Assembly (NCBI GenBank): GCA_001797495.1
Contig: MGPS01000004.1
Location: forward strand, 1-51,291
Origin: Deltaproteobacteria bacterium GWC2_42_11
GTDB lineage: Bacteria > Desulfobacterota > GWC2-55-46 > UBA9637 > GWC2-42-11
Direction of reading: 5' to 3'
DNA length: 51,291 bases
Shown here: one piece after another, positions 17,960 to 27,180 of the stretch
Layout: each line of letters starts with the position of its first letter
How positions within the stretch are numbered: position 1 is the stretch's first letter
Notes under the pieces: generated by a model
What the model saw: only the letters and a program-made list of their open reading frames with translations
The model's database searches: none
Told to the model about the DNA's origin: nothing
Program-made: the position numbers and the translations under genes

Positions 17960-19459
17960 ATGTTTTCCGAGAAAAATAGGTTTGGCTTAATAACCCTTTT
18001 TACAGTGGGTCTTGCATCGCTTATACTTGGGATAGCGTTGACAGCAAGACTCGGCATAGCACCCACTACAGGGGCAGAAAGTTTCTGGAAGGAGAACGGG
18101 GATAAAAAGGTTGAAGGTATTTCCCTTGGTATCAATTCATTTATTGACCTGGCAAAGGACTTAAGCCCTGTGGTTGTAAACATAAGCACTACACAGATAG
18201 TAAAAGAGCGTTCTGTAGTCCCGTTCCCTGAATTCAAAAGTCCATTTGAAGACTTCTTTGGCGGTGAAGACCCGTTCAGATTTTTTGGAGAGATGCCAAA
18301 GCAGGAATTTAAAAGGCAGAGTCTTGGCTCAGGCTTTATAATCAATAAAGACGGGTATATTCTTACAAATAACCATGTGGTTGAAAATGCAGAGGAGATA
18401 CTTGTAACACTCACTACCAAAAAAGAATACAAGGCAAAGATTATCGGGACAGATGCAAGGCTTGATATAGCGCTTATAAAGATAGACGCCGGTGAAAACC
18501 TCCATGCAGCAGCGCTGGGTGATTCTGATAAACTCCAGATAGGCGAATGGGTCATGGCAATAGGCAACCCGTTTGGTCTAAGCCATACTGTTACATCAGG
18601 GATAGTCAGCGCAAAAGGCAGGTTAATCGGCGCCGGACCATACGACAACTTTATCCAGACCGATGCCTCAATAAACCCCGGCAACAGCGGCGGCCCTCTT
18701 TTTAATTTAAGAGGTGAGGTTATGGGTATAAATACAGCGATTATCGCAGGAGGACAGGGTATAGGCTTTGCCACACCAATAAACATGGCAAAGGATATAC
18801 TTGTGCAGCTCAAAGAAAAAGGCAGGGTTACCAGAGGATGGATAGGTGTATCTATACAGGATGTTACACCTGAACTTGCCCAGTCGTTTGGACTGAAAGA
18901 ACGTTACGGCGCCCTTGTATCATCTGTAAGCAAGGGAGACCCCGCAGAAAAGGGAGGGATAAAGTCTGGCGATATTATAGTTGAATTTGACAGTAAGGAG
19001 ATTAAAGAGGTTAACGACCTGCCGAAGACAGTTGCAGTCACCTCACCGGGCAAGACTGTAAAGGTAAAGGTAATCAGGGATGGTAAGGAAAAGATTGTTT
19101 CAGTCACTGTAAGTACTATGAAGGACGATGTTGAGGCTGCTGAAAGAGAAGAGAAAGAAGATGCAGCACCAGAAAAGAAGATTGGCATGGCAGTCCAGGG
19201 TATAACCCCTGACATTGCAAGGAGATATGGACTGAAAGATGCAGAAGGTGTGATCGTTGTCAATGTAAAACCTGAAAGCCCTGCAGCAAAGGCAGGCATA
19301 AGAAGAGGAGACATAGTAAAAGAGGTGAACGGTGCAGAGATAAAGGATTTGAATGACTACAGGGATGTAATGAAAAAGGCAGGAAAGGACAAGACAGTGC
19401 GTTTCCTTATACAGAGAGGCAGCAGCACATTCTTTGCAGCAATAAGGATGAAGGAGTAA
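17960..19459 (+). CDS. DegP/HtrA-type serine protease with two PDZ domains
   Basis: 499-aa periplasmic serine protease and chaperone. Membrane anchor or signal: GLITLFTVGLASLILGIALT. The trypsin-like domain has catalytic His139 (TNNHVV), Asp169 (DIALIKID) and Ser243 (NPGNSGGP). Two PDZ domains follow, roughly 290-385 (WIGVSIQDVTPELAQSFGLK) and 400-499 (MAVQGITPDIARRYGL). Length and two PDZ domains match the DegP/DegQ group. AAGGAGA precedes the ATG. It degrades or refolds damaged envelope proteins and completes the chaperone island. ubiX follows after 7 nt and its ribosome-binding site lies inside the degP 3' end. Confidence 0.95.
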   Translation: MFSEKNRFGLITLFTVGLASLILGIALTARLGIAPTTGAESFWKENGDKKVEGISLGINSFIDLAKDLSPVVVNISTTQIVKERSVVPFPEFKSPFEDFFGGEDPFRFFGEMPKQEFKRQSLGSGFIINKDGYILTNNHVVENAEEILVTLTTKKEYKAKIIGTDARLDIALIKIDAGENLHAAALGDSDKLQIGEWVMAIGNPFGLSHTVTSGIVSAKGRLIGAGPYDNFIQTDASINPGNSGGPLFNLRGEVMGINTAIIAGGQGIGFATPINMAKDILVQLKEKGRVTRGWIGVSIQDVTPELAQSFGLKERYGALVSSVSKGDPAEKGGIKSGDIIVEFDSKEIKEVNDLPKTVAVTSPGKTVKVKVIRDGKEKIVSVTVSTMKDDVEAAEREEKEDAAPEKKIGMAVQGITPDIARRYGLKDAEGVIVVNVKPESPAAKAGIRRGDIVKEVNGAEIKDLNDYRDVMKKAGKDKTVRFLIQRGSSTFFAAIRMKE

Positions 19460-19466
19460 TATTTTT

Positions 19467-20093
19467 TTGGATAAAAAAGTTATTGTTGTTGCAATAACAG
19501 GCGCAAGCGGCAGCATATACGGCTTAAGACTGGCAGATGAACTGCTTAAAAAAGGGGGAGATGTAAACCTTATCATCTCCCCTAATGGCTTTTTGGTTAT
19601 TAAACACGAAACAGGTTTAAATTTAGGTAAAAACAGGAAAGATGCCATTACAACCTTAAACAGATATTTCAAACGGTCAGAGAGCCGCCTGAAATATCAT
19701 CCTTACGACAACCTCCTCTCACCCCTTGCCAGCGGCTCATCCTCTAAAAAAGATATGATTATATGCCCGTGCTCTATGGGGACACTGGCAAGGATTGCCT
19801 GCGGAGTTTCAGGGAATCTTATTGAAAGGACAGCAGATGTGGTATTGAAAGAAAAAGGAAACCTTATTCTTGTGCCGCGCGAAACACCTTTAAACCAGAT
19901 ACACCTTGAAAATATGCTTAAACTATGTAAAATGGGCGCACACATAATCCCTGCAATGCCAGGCTTCTACCATAAACCATGCAGCGTGGATGACATGATA
20001 AACTTTGTTGTAGGCAAAATACTGGATGCTATGGGGATAGAAAATAATCTCTACAAAAGATGGGGGAAAGTTTCTAGTAGGGGCAATTCATGA
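19467..20093 (+). CDS. ubiX: Flavin prenyltransferase UbiX
   Basis: 208-aa enzyme that joins a dimethylallyl group to FMN to make the cofactor of UbiD-type decarboxylases. Seen: N-terminal VIVVAITGASGSIYGLRLAD flavin-binding segment, IICPCSMGTLARIACGVSGN, and LVPRETPLNQIHLENMLKLC. The start is TTG at 19467, with AAGGAG (19451-19456) inside the end of degP, implying coupling. Oddity: the last codons and the TGA stop (20091-20093) lie in a perfect 28-bp palindrome, so the C-terminal residues RGNS are element-derived and the original end may be lost. No ubiD partner is in the window. The preceding protease is probably functionally unrelated. Confidence 0.93.
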   Translation: MDKKVIVVAITGASGSIYGLRLADELLKKGGDVNLIISPNGFLVIKHETGLNLGKNRKDAITTLNRYFKRSESRLKYHPYDNLLSPLASGSSSKKDMIICPCSMGTLARIACGVSGNLIERTADVVLKEKGNLILVPRETPLNQIHLENMLKLCKMGAHIIPAMPGFYHKPCSVDDMINFVVGKILDAMGIENNLYKRWGKVSSRGNS

Positions 20094-20104
20094 ATTGCCC
20101 CTAC
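20077..20104. repeat. Perfect 28-bp palindrome at the ubiX stop codon
   Basis: GTAGGGGCAATTCA is followed directly by its exact reverse complement TGAATTGCCCCTAC. The form is typical of dispersed REP-type palindromes. It supplies the last ubiX codons and the stop, and together with about 30 nt more fills the spacer before serS, which has no Shine-Dalgarno. Confidence 0.9.
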
Positions 20105-20131
20105 AGTTTGCTAATTGTCCCTGCTAACTAA

Positions 20132-21432
<1,301 letters not shown>

Positions 21433-21435
21433 TAT

Positions 21436-21524
21436 GGAGAGGTGGCCGAGCGGTTGAAGGCGGCGGTCTTGAAAACCGTTGTGGTGATGAGCCACCGGGG
21501 GTTCGAATCCCTCCCTCTCCGCCA
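21436..21524 (+). tRNA. tRNA-Ser (anticodon UGA)
   Basis: Acceptor stem GGAGAGG / CCTCTCC (21436-21442 with 21514-21520), discriminator G, encoded CCA. Anticodon loop CTTGAAA gives TGA. The long variable arm (around GTGGTGATGAGCCAC) is typical of tRNA-Ser, and the T-loop GGTTCGAATCC is canonical. It directly follows serS. Confidence 0.96.
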
Positions 21525-21556
21525 ATCAGAAAATTGGGGGGGGATTGGAATTTTTT
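21522..21556 (+). terminator. Possible tRNA-Ser terminator
   Basis: CCAATC (21522-21527) can pair with GATTGG (21543-21548 region), followed by AATTTTTT. The stem is short and the loop long, so this is tentative. Confidence 0.35.
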
Positions 21557-21605
21557 ATCTTTGTTCCGCTACTGCGGGGGGTGGCCAAAAGCGGGCTTCT
21601 CATTT

Positions 21606-22091
21606 TCAATAACCTCTGAGAACAGATATAGCCCCGCTCAACAGCAATACTGATAAGCCTAATGTAAAATTCACCTTAACCAAGTTAAGGGACAATTTTT
21701 GTAAACCTGCCTTTTCAGTCTCTGATACTGTTCTCGTAATCTTGGGAGATAAGACCAAGCCCCTGTAGAAATGAATCGCGGCCATGCTGAAAACCAAAAT
21801 CAACTTCAGGATTAAAGCCGTGGTCCAATTGTTTTCAAAACCCCTAATCCCTGAAAATTGTTTGTTTAGCCCCGCTAACACAATTCCGGTGATAACCAGA
21901 AACATAATGCTATAGTTTGCCAATGGAGTGAATCTTTTCGAAATATCTCCCATAAGTTTAGCTGATTCTGCCCCCAAAACTTGCTTGGATGATGGTATTG
22001 CGATAAAAAGAATGAAGGTAATCCCTCCAACCCATATAACTGTAGCAATCAGATGCAGCCAGTAGCAAGTTATCAATATCAACTCTTTCAT
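21606..22091 (-). CDS. CopD-like four-helix membrane protein
   Basis: 161-aa integral membrane protein with four predicted helices: YWLHLIATVIWVGGITFILF, PLANYSIMFLVITGIVLAGL, ALILKLILVFSMAAIHFYRG and FTLGLSVLLLSGAISVL. Family knowledge: CopD/PcoD-type proteins have W-x-H near the first helix and conserved His and Lys in helix 3, and are linked to copper uptake or resistance. Copper specificity is inferred. The longer ORF to 22136 is rejected because ATG at 22091 has AAGGAGGA 5 nt upstream. It is the last gene of the arsR / 38-aa peptide / copD operon, which suggests metal-responsive expression. Confidence 0.8.
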   Translation of the reverse strand: MKELILITCYWLHLIATVIWVGGITFILFIAIPSSKQVLGAESAKLMGDISKRFTPLANYSIMFLVITGIVLAGLNKQFSGIRGFENNWTTALILKLILVFSMAAIHFYRGLVLSPKITRTVSETEKAGLQKLSLNLVKVNFTLGLSVLLLSGAISVLRGY

Positions 22092-22155
22092 CTTATCCTC
22101 CTTATAATTTAAGTTGCGGTGGCGGATTGAATACAACCCGCCACCTTGATTTTAC

Positions 22156-22272
22156 CTATTTTGTCTTAATAGGCGGGATGCAACCGCAACCGCAGGAACT
22201 CTTTGTCTGGGTCTTGATTCCAGGCTTCTTTTCTTTGGGCTTTTCTTTTTGTTCTTTGGTGTCTTTCGCCAT
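22156..22272 (-). CDS. 38-aa cysteine-motif peptide in the arsR-copD operon
   Basis: Small ORF with a near-perfect AGGAGGTGA site 7 nt before its ATG (22272), stop TAG at 22156-22158. Sequence: MAKDTKEQKEKPKEKKPGIK then TQTKSSCGCGCIPPIKTK. The first two thirds is Lys/Glu-rich and probably disordered. The end carries C-x-C-x-C, the same spacing as the ArsR C-terminus (CTCGC). Placed between a metal-sensor gene and a copD-like gene, it could be a small metal-binding or chaperone peptide (inference). No signal peptide is seen. I do not recognise a named family. Confidence 0.75.
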   Translation of the reverse strand: MAKDTKEQKEKPKEKKPGIKTQTKSSCGCGCIPPIKTK

Positions 22273-22299
22273 TATTGTCACCTCCTTTCTGTTTAAGTT

Positions 22300-22322
22300 A
22301 ATGCGTACTTACTTATACGCTT
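22300..22322. promoter_or_regulatory. Possible second ArsR operator
   Basis: GCGTA and TACGC flank CTTACTTA in the arsR-peptide spacer. The ACTTACTTATA core resembles the AACTTATAAGTATA sequence upstream of arsR, so the regulator may bind here too. Weak evidence. Confidence 0.3.
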
Positions 22323-22335
22323 AAGCAAAAAAATA

Positions 22336-22656
22336 TCAACCCTTCTTTGCTCTTAAATTTTTCTCTGTGACTGTCTGTTGACCCAAACAACCACAGGTGC
22401 AGATGAGGTTAAGTCTTTGACGGCACTTCTCAAGTGTATCCCGGTTTAAAGAATAATATATCCAATATCCCTGCCGTTCGTCTTTGACAAGACCTGCACC
22501 TTTAAGAATCCGTAAATGTTGGGATACAGCAGACTGGGTTATCTTCAATGCTTCAGCTAAAGCATTAACGCTCACAGGCTCTTTTTTCAGGAGTTCAATA
22601 ATCTCTATCCGTTTATCAACAGAGAGTATTTTGAATAGTTCCGCTGATTCTTTCAT
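22336..22656 (-). CDS. ArsR/SmtB-family metal-sensing repressor
   Basis: 106-aa winged-helix repressor. Helix-turn-helix region: SVNALAEALKITQSAVSQHL then RILKGAGLVKDERQGYWIYY. The usual ELCVCDL metal site in the recognition helix region is absent (VSVNALAEALK). Instead cysteines sit near the C-terminus: C-x11-C-x-C-x-C in EKCRQRLNLICTCGCLGQQ. This suggests a C-terminal (alpha-5-like) metal site, ligand unknown. GAGGG precedes the ATG. It heads the operon with the 38-aa peptide (63 nt later) and copD-like gene, and its own promoter carries dyads expected of an autoregulated operator. Confidence 0.9.
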   Translation of the reverse strand: MKESAELFKILSVDKRIEIIELLKKEPVSVNALAEALKITQSAVSQHLRILKGAGLVKDERQGYWIYYSLNRDTLEKCRQRLNLICTCGCLGQQTVTEKNLRAKKG

Positions 22657-22672
22657 GCTTTCCCTCGGTTTA

Positions 22673-22719
22673 ACTTATAAGTATATGCTAATATACTTTA
22701 ATGAGATTTGGGTTGTCAA
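22673..22719 (-). promoter_or_regulatory. arsR promoter and probable operator
   Basis: Minus-strand TTGACA (reverse of 22714-22719), 18-nt spacer, TATATT (reverse of 22690-22695). Two dyads overlap the -10 and start site: GTATAT-GCTA-ATATAC (22681-22696) and the palindrome ACTTATAAGT (22673-22682). The position is ideal for repression by the ArsR protein. Confidence 0.6.
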
Positions 22720-22839
22720 GTACTTTGTTTTGGGCAAAAAGCCTTTACCCAAGCGGTAGATTTTGCTACTATAAAAAAAATTTGCCGTCAAAGAAAAAAT
22801 TTGATAATATACGAACTCTTGAAATTGCCCAATAGACAG

Positions 22840-22931
<92 letters not shown>

Positions 22932-22987
22932 GTTAGGAAATGGCTCGCCCTCTGCAAGTACACACCAGTCGATTTCCCCTTCAAAAT

Positions 22988-23003
22988 GGAATTTTTTATC
23001 TTT
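22988..23003. repeat. 16-bp sequence shared downstream of both tRNA-Ser genes
   Basis: GGAATTTTTTATCTTT occurs here and at 21547-21562 (17 bp shared with the preceding T). It lies 57 and 23 nt after the respective CCA ends. Confidence 0.6.
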
Positions 23004-23041
23004 CAAAATGAAGTTGAAGAACCCTGCAGCGATCGCCTTGA

Positions 23042-23061
23042 CCCCACTCCAAGGAGCGGGG
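23042..23061. repeat. Hairpin in the post-tRNA gap
   Basis: CCCCACTCC and GGAGCGGGG pair with one mismatch around AA. Confidence 0.5.
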
Positions 23062-23100
23062 ATTGCGGCAAGCATCCCGTTCAAGACGATATTTTTTAAA

Positions 23101-23160
23101 AGAGATGACTGTAAGAAGGCTGAAACTCGACATCTCTCCCTGGGTGTTTCATGCAGTCAT
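23101..23160. other. Region with mutually exclusive hairpins
   Basis: AGAGATG (23101) can pair with CATCTCT (23131). Overlapping ATGACTG (23105) can pair with CAGTCAT (23154), with GAAAC / GTTTC nested inside. Competing stems suggest a structured RNA or a mobile-element end, but no gene or known family is attached. Confidence 0.3.
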
Positions 23161-23276
23161 TGTAGAAAATTTTTATATTTATTCGGCAAGAAAAGACTTG
23201 TGATGTGAAATCATATGTGTATTTCAAAAATTACAAGATTCAAACCCCTGTTTTTAGCCGGGGAATATGTCAATTT

Positions 23277-24272
23277 TTAAGGCTTAAATCTAGAAAGGGT
23301 TTCGTATAAGACAGGGTCATATTTTTCTATATGCCCGGCAAATGCATCTTCAAGGAGGAGACGGTTTAAACTTATGCGGTTCTTTTCATCAGGTGGTTTA
23401 TTAAGCAATTCTTTTGTTCCTTCTGACAATACTATGCCCTCAAAACGTTTTTTATCATATATACTCCCGCGTTTAAGGGCAGCATTTATTTCATTTATCA
23501 AATCCGCTGCCAGTCCTTCCGCTATCAATGTTTTGGCATAATATGCATTGATTACCCTTTTTTTCAGTTCCTCTGAAAACTGCTGCAGGAGATATGCAGA
23601 AACAGGCTTCTTTGTATCCATTAATAGATTAACTACGGCATTGAGGTCTTTAAAATCCCCTTTACTGAAAAGTGGTGAACCGTTCAGCATTTTTGAGAAT
23701 TCAAAAAAGAATTGATTTATTGCAGTCCCTGTCAATGAGTTGATAGTGTTATATTTTTGTTCTGCTGCCTGTTTCGGGTCTGAGGTGTCCAGAAAATACG
23801 GTTCTACAACCTGAACTATCACCTTTCTGGACAAGGTCTTCTGGATATTATTTGACTTAATAAAAAATGTTCCTGATATTCTTACTACCCAGTACGGCGG
23901 GGAACTCCCGCTGATTTCATACGAGAAACCATCAACCTGCATAGAAGCGGTTAAATCAAACTTATCCTTTGATACAGAAGATTCTTCAGGAAATATCTCA
24001 ACATATTCAAAGTGCCTGTCAAGTATATCCCTGTAATAGACCGGCATTATCCTGCCTGATGGAAATATATATTTTGTATCAGTCTGCATCCCCTCTTTTA
24101 AATCGCTTAGGGATTTCTTATCAACTACCAAAGCCACCCGCAGCGGATACCTTTTTTCAACTTCAATATTATTTAAGATTGTCTTGCCTGATACAACTAT
24201 TGTGCTGTTCTCCACGCATCCTGAAATTGAGAGGATAATGATAGAAATTATAACTTGTATAAACTTACCCAT
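23277..24272 (-). CDS. Lipoprotein of the CHAT operon, unknown function
   Basis: 331-aa lipoprotein. Signal peptide MGKFIQVIISIIILSISGC ends in a lipobox with Cys19 as the lipidation site. The residues after Cys (VENS) give no inner-membrane retention Asp. The N-terminal half contains PLRVALVVDKKSL and then PVYYRDILDRHFEYVEIFPE, a layout like YajG- or LptE-type small lipoproteins (beta strand, helix, then strands). That is a fold-level impression only. The C-terminal half is helical. The gene starts 4 nt after the CHAT protease stop, so it is very probably co-translated and acts with it at the envelope. Confidence 0.85.
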   Translation of the reverse strand: MGKFIQVIISIIILSISGCVENSTIVVSGKTILNNIEVEKRYPLRVALVVDKKSLSDLKEGMQTDTKYIFPSGRIMPVYYRDILDRHFEYVEIFPEESSVSKDKFDLTASMQVDGFSYEISGSSPPYWVVRISGTFFIKSNNIQKTLSRKVIVQVVEPYFLDTSDPKQAAEQKYNTINSLTGTAINQFFFEFSKMLNGSPLFSKGDFKDLNAVVNLLMDTKKPVSAYLLQQFSEELKKRVINAYYAKTLIAEGLAADLINEINAALKRGSIYDKKRFEGIVLSEGTKELLNKPPDEKNRISLNRLLLEDAFAGHIEKYDPVLYETLSRFKP

Positions 24273-24276
24273 GTGC

Positions 24277-27180
24277 CTACTTCCTTGTCCCGAATAGGTT
24301 AAATGCTGACCAGAAGAAAGGATGCTGGAACTGTTTCATTGTCTCAATCTGAGATTTCTGGAGCGATTTGCTCTTAGACATGCCTGCCAGATTCTTATAA
24401 AAAACGTCCATCAATACACTTGTAGCCCTGTCATCAACCCCCCAGAGGGAAGATATCATTGAACGGGTTCCGGCAAAAAAGATGCCCCTCTGCAGCCCTA
24501 TCAGTTCATCGCCGCTCTTGTTCTTGCTCAAACCGCTTTCGCATGCAGAAAGTGTAACCAGAGAGGCATTCCATCTCGTTGAGAAGAGTTCTGCAGCTGT
24601 CAGTGCACCACCTATTGTTTTATCTCCGCCTGTAAAAAGTATCCTTGAGTTGAGAGGGGTCTGCTCATCATATATGCCGTGTGCAGCAACATGAATGTAA
24701 TCATAATTGCTGCCGTTCTCCTTGACAAATGATTTTGCTGCCTTATCTCTTGTCAGAAGTGTTGAACCTGGTAAAAGTTTTGATACATTTACAGCCTCCT
24801 CCTCTGCAAACTTGAGGTCAAGGGTGGGGTTGCCTACAACCAAAGCCTTTTTATTACCAATAGAGTCTCTGCCTTCTGTCAATTTGAGTACAGTTATGCT
24901 AGGAGAATATGATATGGCAAATCTTTCAATCAGATATTGTCTTCCATCAAATAATGCCTGAAATGGTATGTAGTGCAGTACACCGTGGGGGACTATAATA
25001 AGTTCATCCCCTTTTATCCTGTCTTCAACAGGCTGTATCAGGAGGCTGTAAAAATATTTTAATAATTCACTGCCTTCGCCCCTGTTTGTTATATTTTCTC
25101 TCAATTTATCAACAGTTGCCCTAACCTCTCTGATATTAACCGGCACTGATGCAACACTTATATTCTCGCTGTTGACAATAAAACAATAAACCCTGTCACT
25201 CGTAAGATAGTATTCTAAAAGGGTAGTACCAGGCGGAACAATCTTTTTTATCTCATCAGATGCAATGGGCAGGACACTTGAAATGGACAGGATTTCAATA
25301 TCCTCCTTGTCAAGCGCAGGCTTGCTCATTAAACCTTTAATGGTAACACCCCTTGAAGACCTCTTTGCAAATTCATTTATCTGTTCAGAGGTTATATTCC
25401 TGTTGTTTAAGAAATCATCCTCTTCTTCCTGTGCTGTAATGATATTGCTGTATCTATCTGTCTGCTCTCTGCTCTTGAGATTGAGGCGGGTATTCCCGAG
25501 TATATCCACAAAAGCCCTTGACTTTGAACGTTCCACATATTCAAGAGCAGTGTCAGGCTTATTAAGAGATACAAGGAGACTTATTATCCTTTCATGCAAT
25601 TCTGTCTTTGTCTCAAAGAATATTATTCTCTGCTGTTCTGTCAGTATGGATGAACGTTGCTGTTCTATTATGCTGGATGCCTCTGCATAATGCGTAAATG
25701 CCTTGTCTTTTAAACCTTCTGCTTCGTATGCCTTCCCGAGTTCAAAGAAATAATCTGCCATCTCAAATCTGTCCAGATAACGGTTTAGTTTAAGGTAGTA
25801 TGCGGTCAGTTGTATTGATAATTCATCTTTCAGGCGAATAAGGTTTTGTTCTGTTCGTATGGCAACTGATGACTGTCTGGCATAAGCAATCATTTCTATA
25901 TGCATTCTTGATATTTCAAAGGATTTCTGCATTATCTGTTTTATCATCTGGGCAGGAGAAGATTTTTTTGATGGCGCCCTTTTAGGACCATCTTCGTCAT
26001 CTTCAAACATCTCTGGTTCAGACTCCCGCACAGTCTGCTGTTTTTCTTCCAGATATTTAATCTCTTCCTGAGATTCCTTGTTGACCTTTGCCACGAGGTT
26101 TCTTCTCTCATTATCAGCATCCACACCCAATCTGTCCAGTTCATCTATACCTGCTAAAAATTCTTCCATGTGTTTTATGCCTTGTTTGCTGCTGCCGAGT
26201 TTGATGTATGAGATACCAAGCCAGTAGTGGAGAAGATTTACTGAATTCAGGCTGCTTATGGATTTTACAGGTATTCTTTCTAATGCCTTTTCTCCATATT
26301 TAATAATTTTTTTAAGGTAATTTATGTCGTTTGTGCTGCGAAAATCCCTGTAAGCCTCAGCAGCAAGGATGCGGTTTGCATTGAATTCATCATAAACGCC
26401 TGTCTGTTTTGCAAACGAATGCAGGTGGTCTAAAAGTTTTATGCTGCTGCTATCCTCTTTAACTGCCTGCATGTCTGGCCTGTTTTCTATGCCGAGTTTG
26501 AGTTTAAGGAAGTCTTTCCTCGCTTTAATCCTTGCTCCAACACCTTCAAAATCCAGTAACCGTATCTGGCTTATAAGAGACTGGGAGATTTTTATGTCCT
26601 TATTATTAAGATGGGCAAAATAGTAGAGGAGGCGCCTCTGGTTGTAATAATCAGAAACAGGAGACTGATTAATGCCTGTCTTCCGTATCTTTTCAAAAAT
26701 CCTTTCTGCCTTATCATTATATTCCTGTGCCCTTCTGAAATCAGAAACACCATATGTGTATATGTCAGCAATATCGTCAAGGATAAATAATTTGCCTTCT
26801 ATATCATAATCTTCATACTCAGGGGTGAGTTGACGCCTTTTAAGAAAGTCTTTTACAGGGTCTTTTGAACCTTTTTCGGCAAACTGCTGTGTTATTATTG
26901 TTTTCTCTGTTTCAGTAAGGTCTATCCCGGACTTTGCCCATATCTCCATTATCTGGATTGCGGCTAATTCCTTTTTTAATAAAGAGAGTAACTGCTCATA
27001 ATTCTTGCCTCTTTCAAGATGATAGGTGTAAGAAAATGATTCTGAAGGACCGAGACGCGGGAAGTTTAAATTATTAATATCTGCCTTATGATTCTGGGCA
27101 GATGAATAACCTGCTGTCAAAACCAGCGCTGAAATCAAAAGACATAAGACAAAAGATTTCTTCATATCCATATCTGTCAA
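24277..27180 (-). CDS. Exported TPR-CHAT caspase-like protease
   Basis: Up to 967 aa. A signal peptide (KKSFVLCLLISALVLTAGYS then SAQN) is followed by a long helical TPR-type region (about 40-600), broken by a charged low-complexity linker (about 380-415, EMFEDDEDGPKRAPSKKSSP), and a C-terminal CHAT domain (about 670-967). The catalytic dyad is present: His834 in YIHVAAHGIYDEQ and Cys880 in LVTLSACESGLS. CHAT proteases are caspase/separase relatives often fused to TPR sensors and activated by partner binding. Most known examples act in the cytoplasm; this one is predicted to be exported. Start is uncertain: TTG at 27180 overlaps the upstream stop, or ATG at 27171 or 27165; none has a clear Shine-Dalgarno. 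Middle gene of a three-gene operon. Confidence 0.88.
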   Translation of the reverse strand: MTDMDMKKSFVLCLLISALVLTAGYSSAQNHKADINNLNFPRLGPSESFSYTYHLERGKNYEQLLSLLKKELAAIQIMEIWAKSGIDLTETEKTIITQQFAEKGSKDPVKDFLKRRQLTPEYEDYDIEGKLFILDDIADIYTYGVSDFRRAQEYNDKAERIFEKIRKTGINQSPVSDYYNQRRLLYYFAHLNNKDIKISQSLISQIRLLDFEGVGARIKARKDFLKLKLGIENRPDMQAVKEDSSSIKLLDHLHSFAKQTGVYDEFNANRILAAEAYRDFRSTNDINYLKKIIKYGEKALERIPVKSISSLNSVNLLHYWLGISYIKLGSSKQGIKHMEEFLAGIDELDRLGVDADNERRNLVAKVNKESQEEIKYLEEKQQTVRESEPEMFEDDEDGPKRAPSKKSSPAQMIKQIMQKSFEISRMHIEMIAYARQSSVAIRTEQNLIRLKDELSIQLTAYYLKLNRYLDRFEMADYFFELGKAYEAEGLKDKAFTHYAEASSIIEQQRSSILTEQQRIIFFETKTELHERIISLLVSLNKPDTALEYVERSKSRAFVDILGNTRLNLKSREQTDRYSNIITAQEEEDDFLNNRNITSEQINEFAKRSSRGVTIKGLMSKPALDKEDIEILSISSVLPIASDEIKKIVPPGTTLLEYYLTSDRVYCFIVNSENISVASVPVNIREVRATVDKLRENITNRGEGSELLKYFYSLLIQPVEDRIKGDELIIVPHGVLHYIPFQALFDGRQYLIERFAISYSPSITVLKLTEGRDSIGNKKALVVGNPTLDLKFAEEEAVNVSKLLPGSTLLTRDKAAKSFVKENGSNYDYIHVAAHGIYDEQTPLNSRILFTGGDKTIGGALTAAELFSTRWNASLVTLSACESGLSKNKSGDELIGLQRGIFFAGTRSMISSLWGVDDRATSVLMDVFYKNLAGMSKSKSLQKSQIETMKQFQHPFFWSAFNLFGTRK

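Noticed and set aside
23245-23263. CCCC...GGGG stem as terminator of the lipoprotein gene
   Set aside because: Only four pairs hold and there is no T-run in the correct direction close to the stem.
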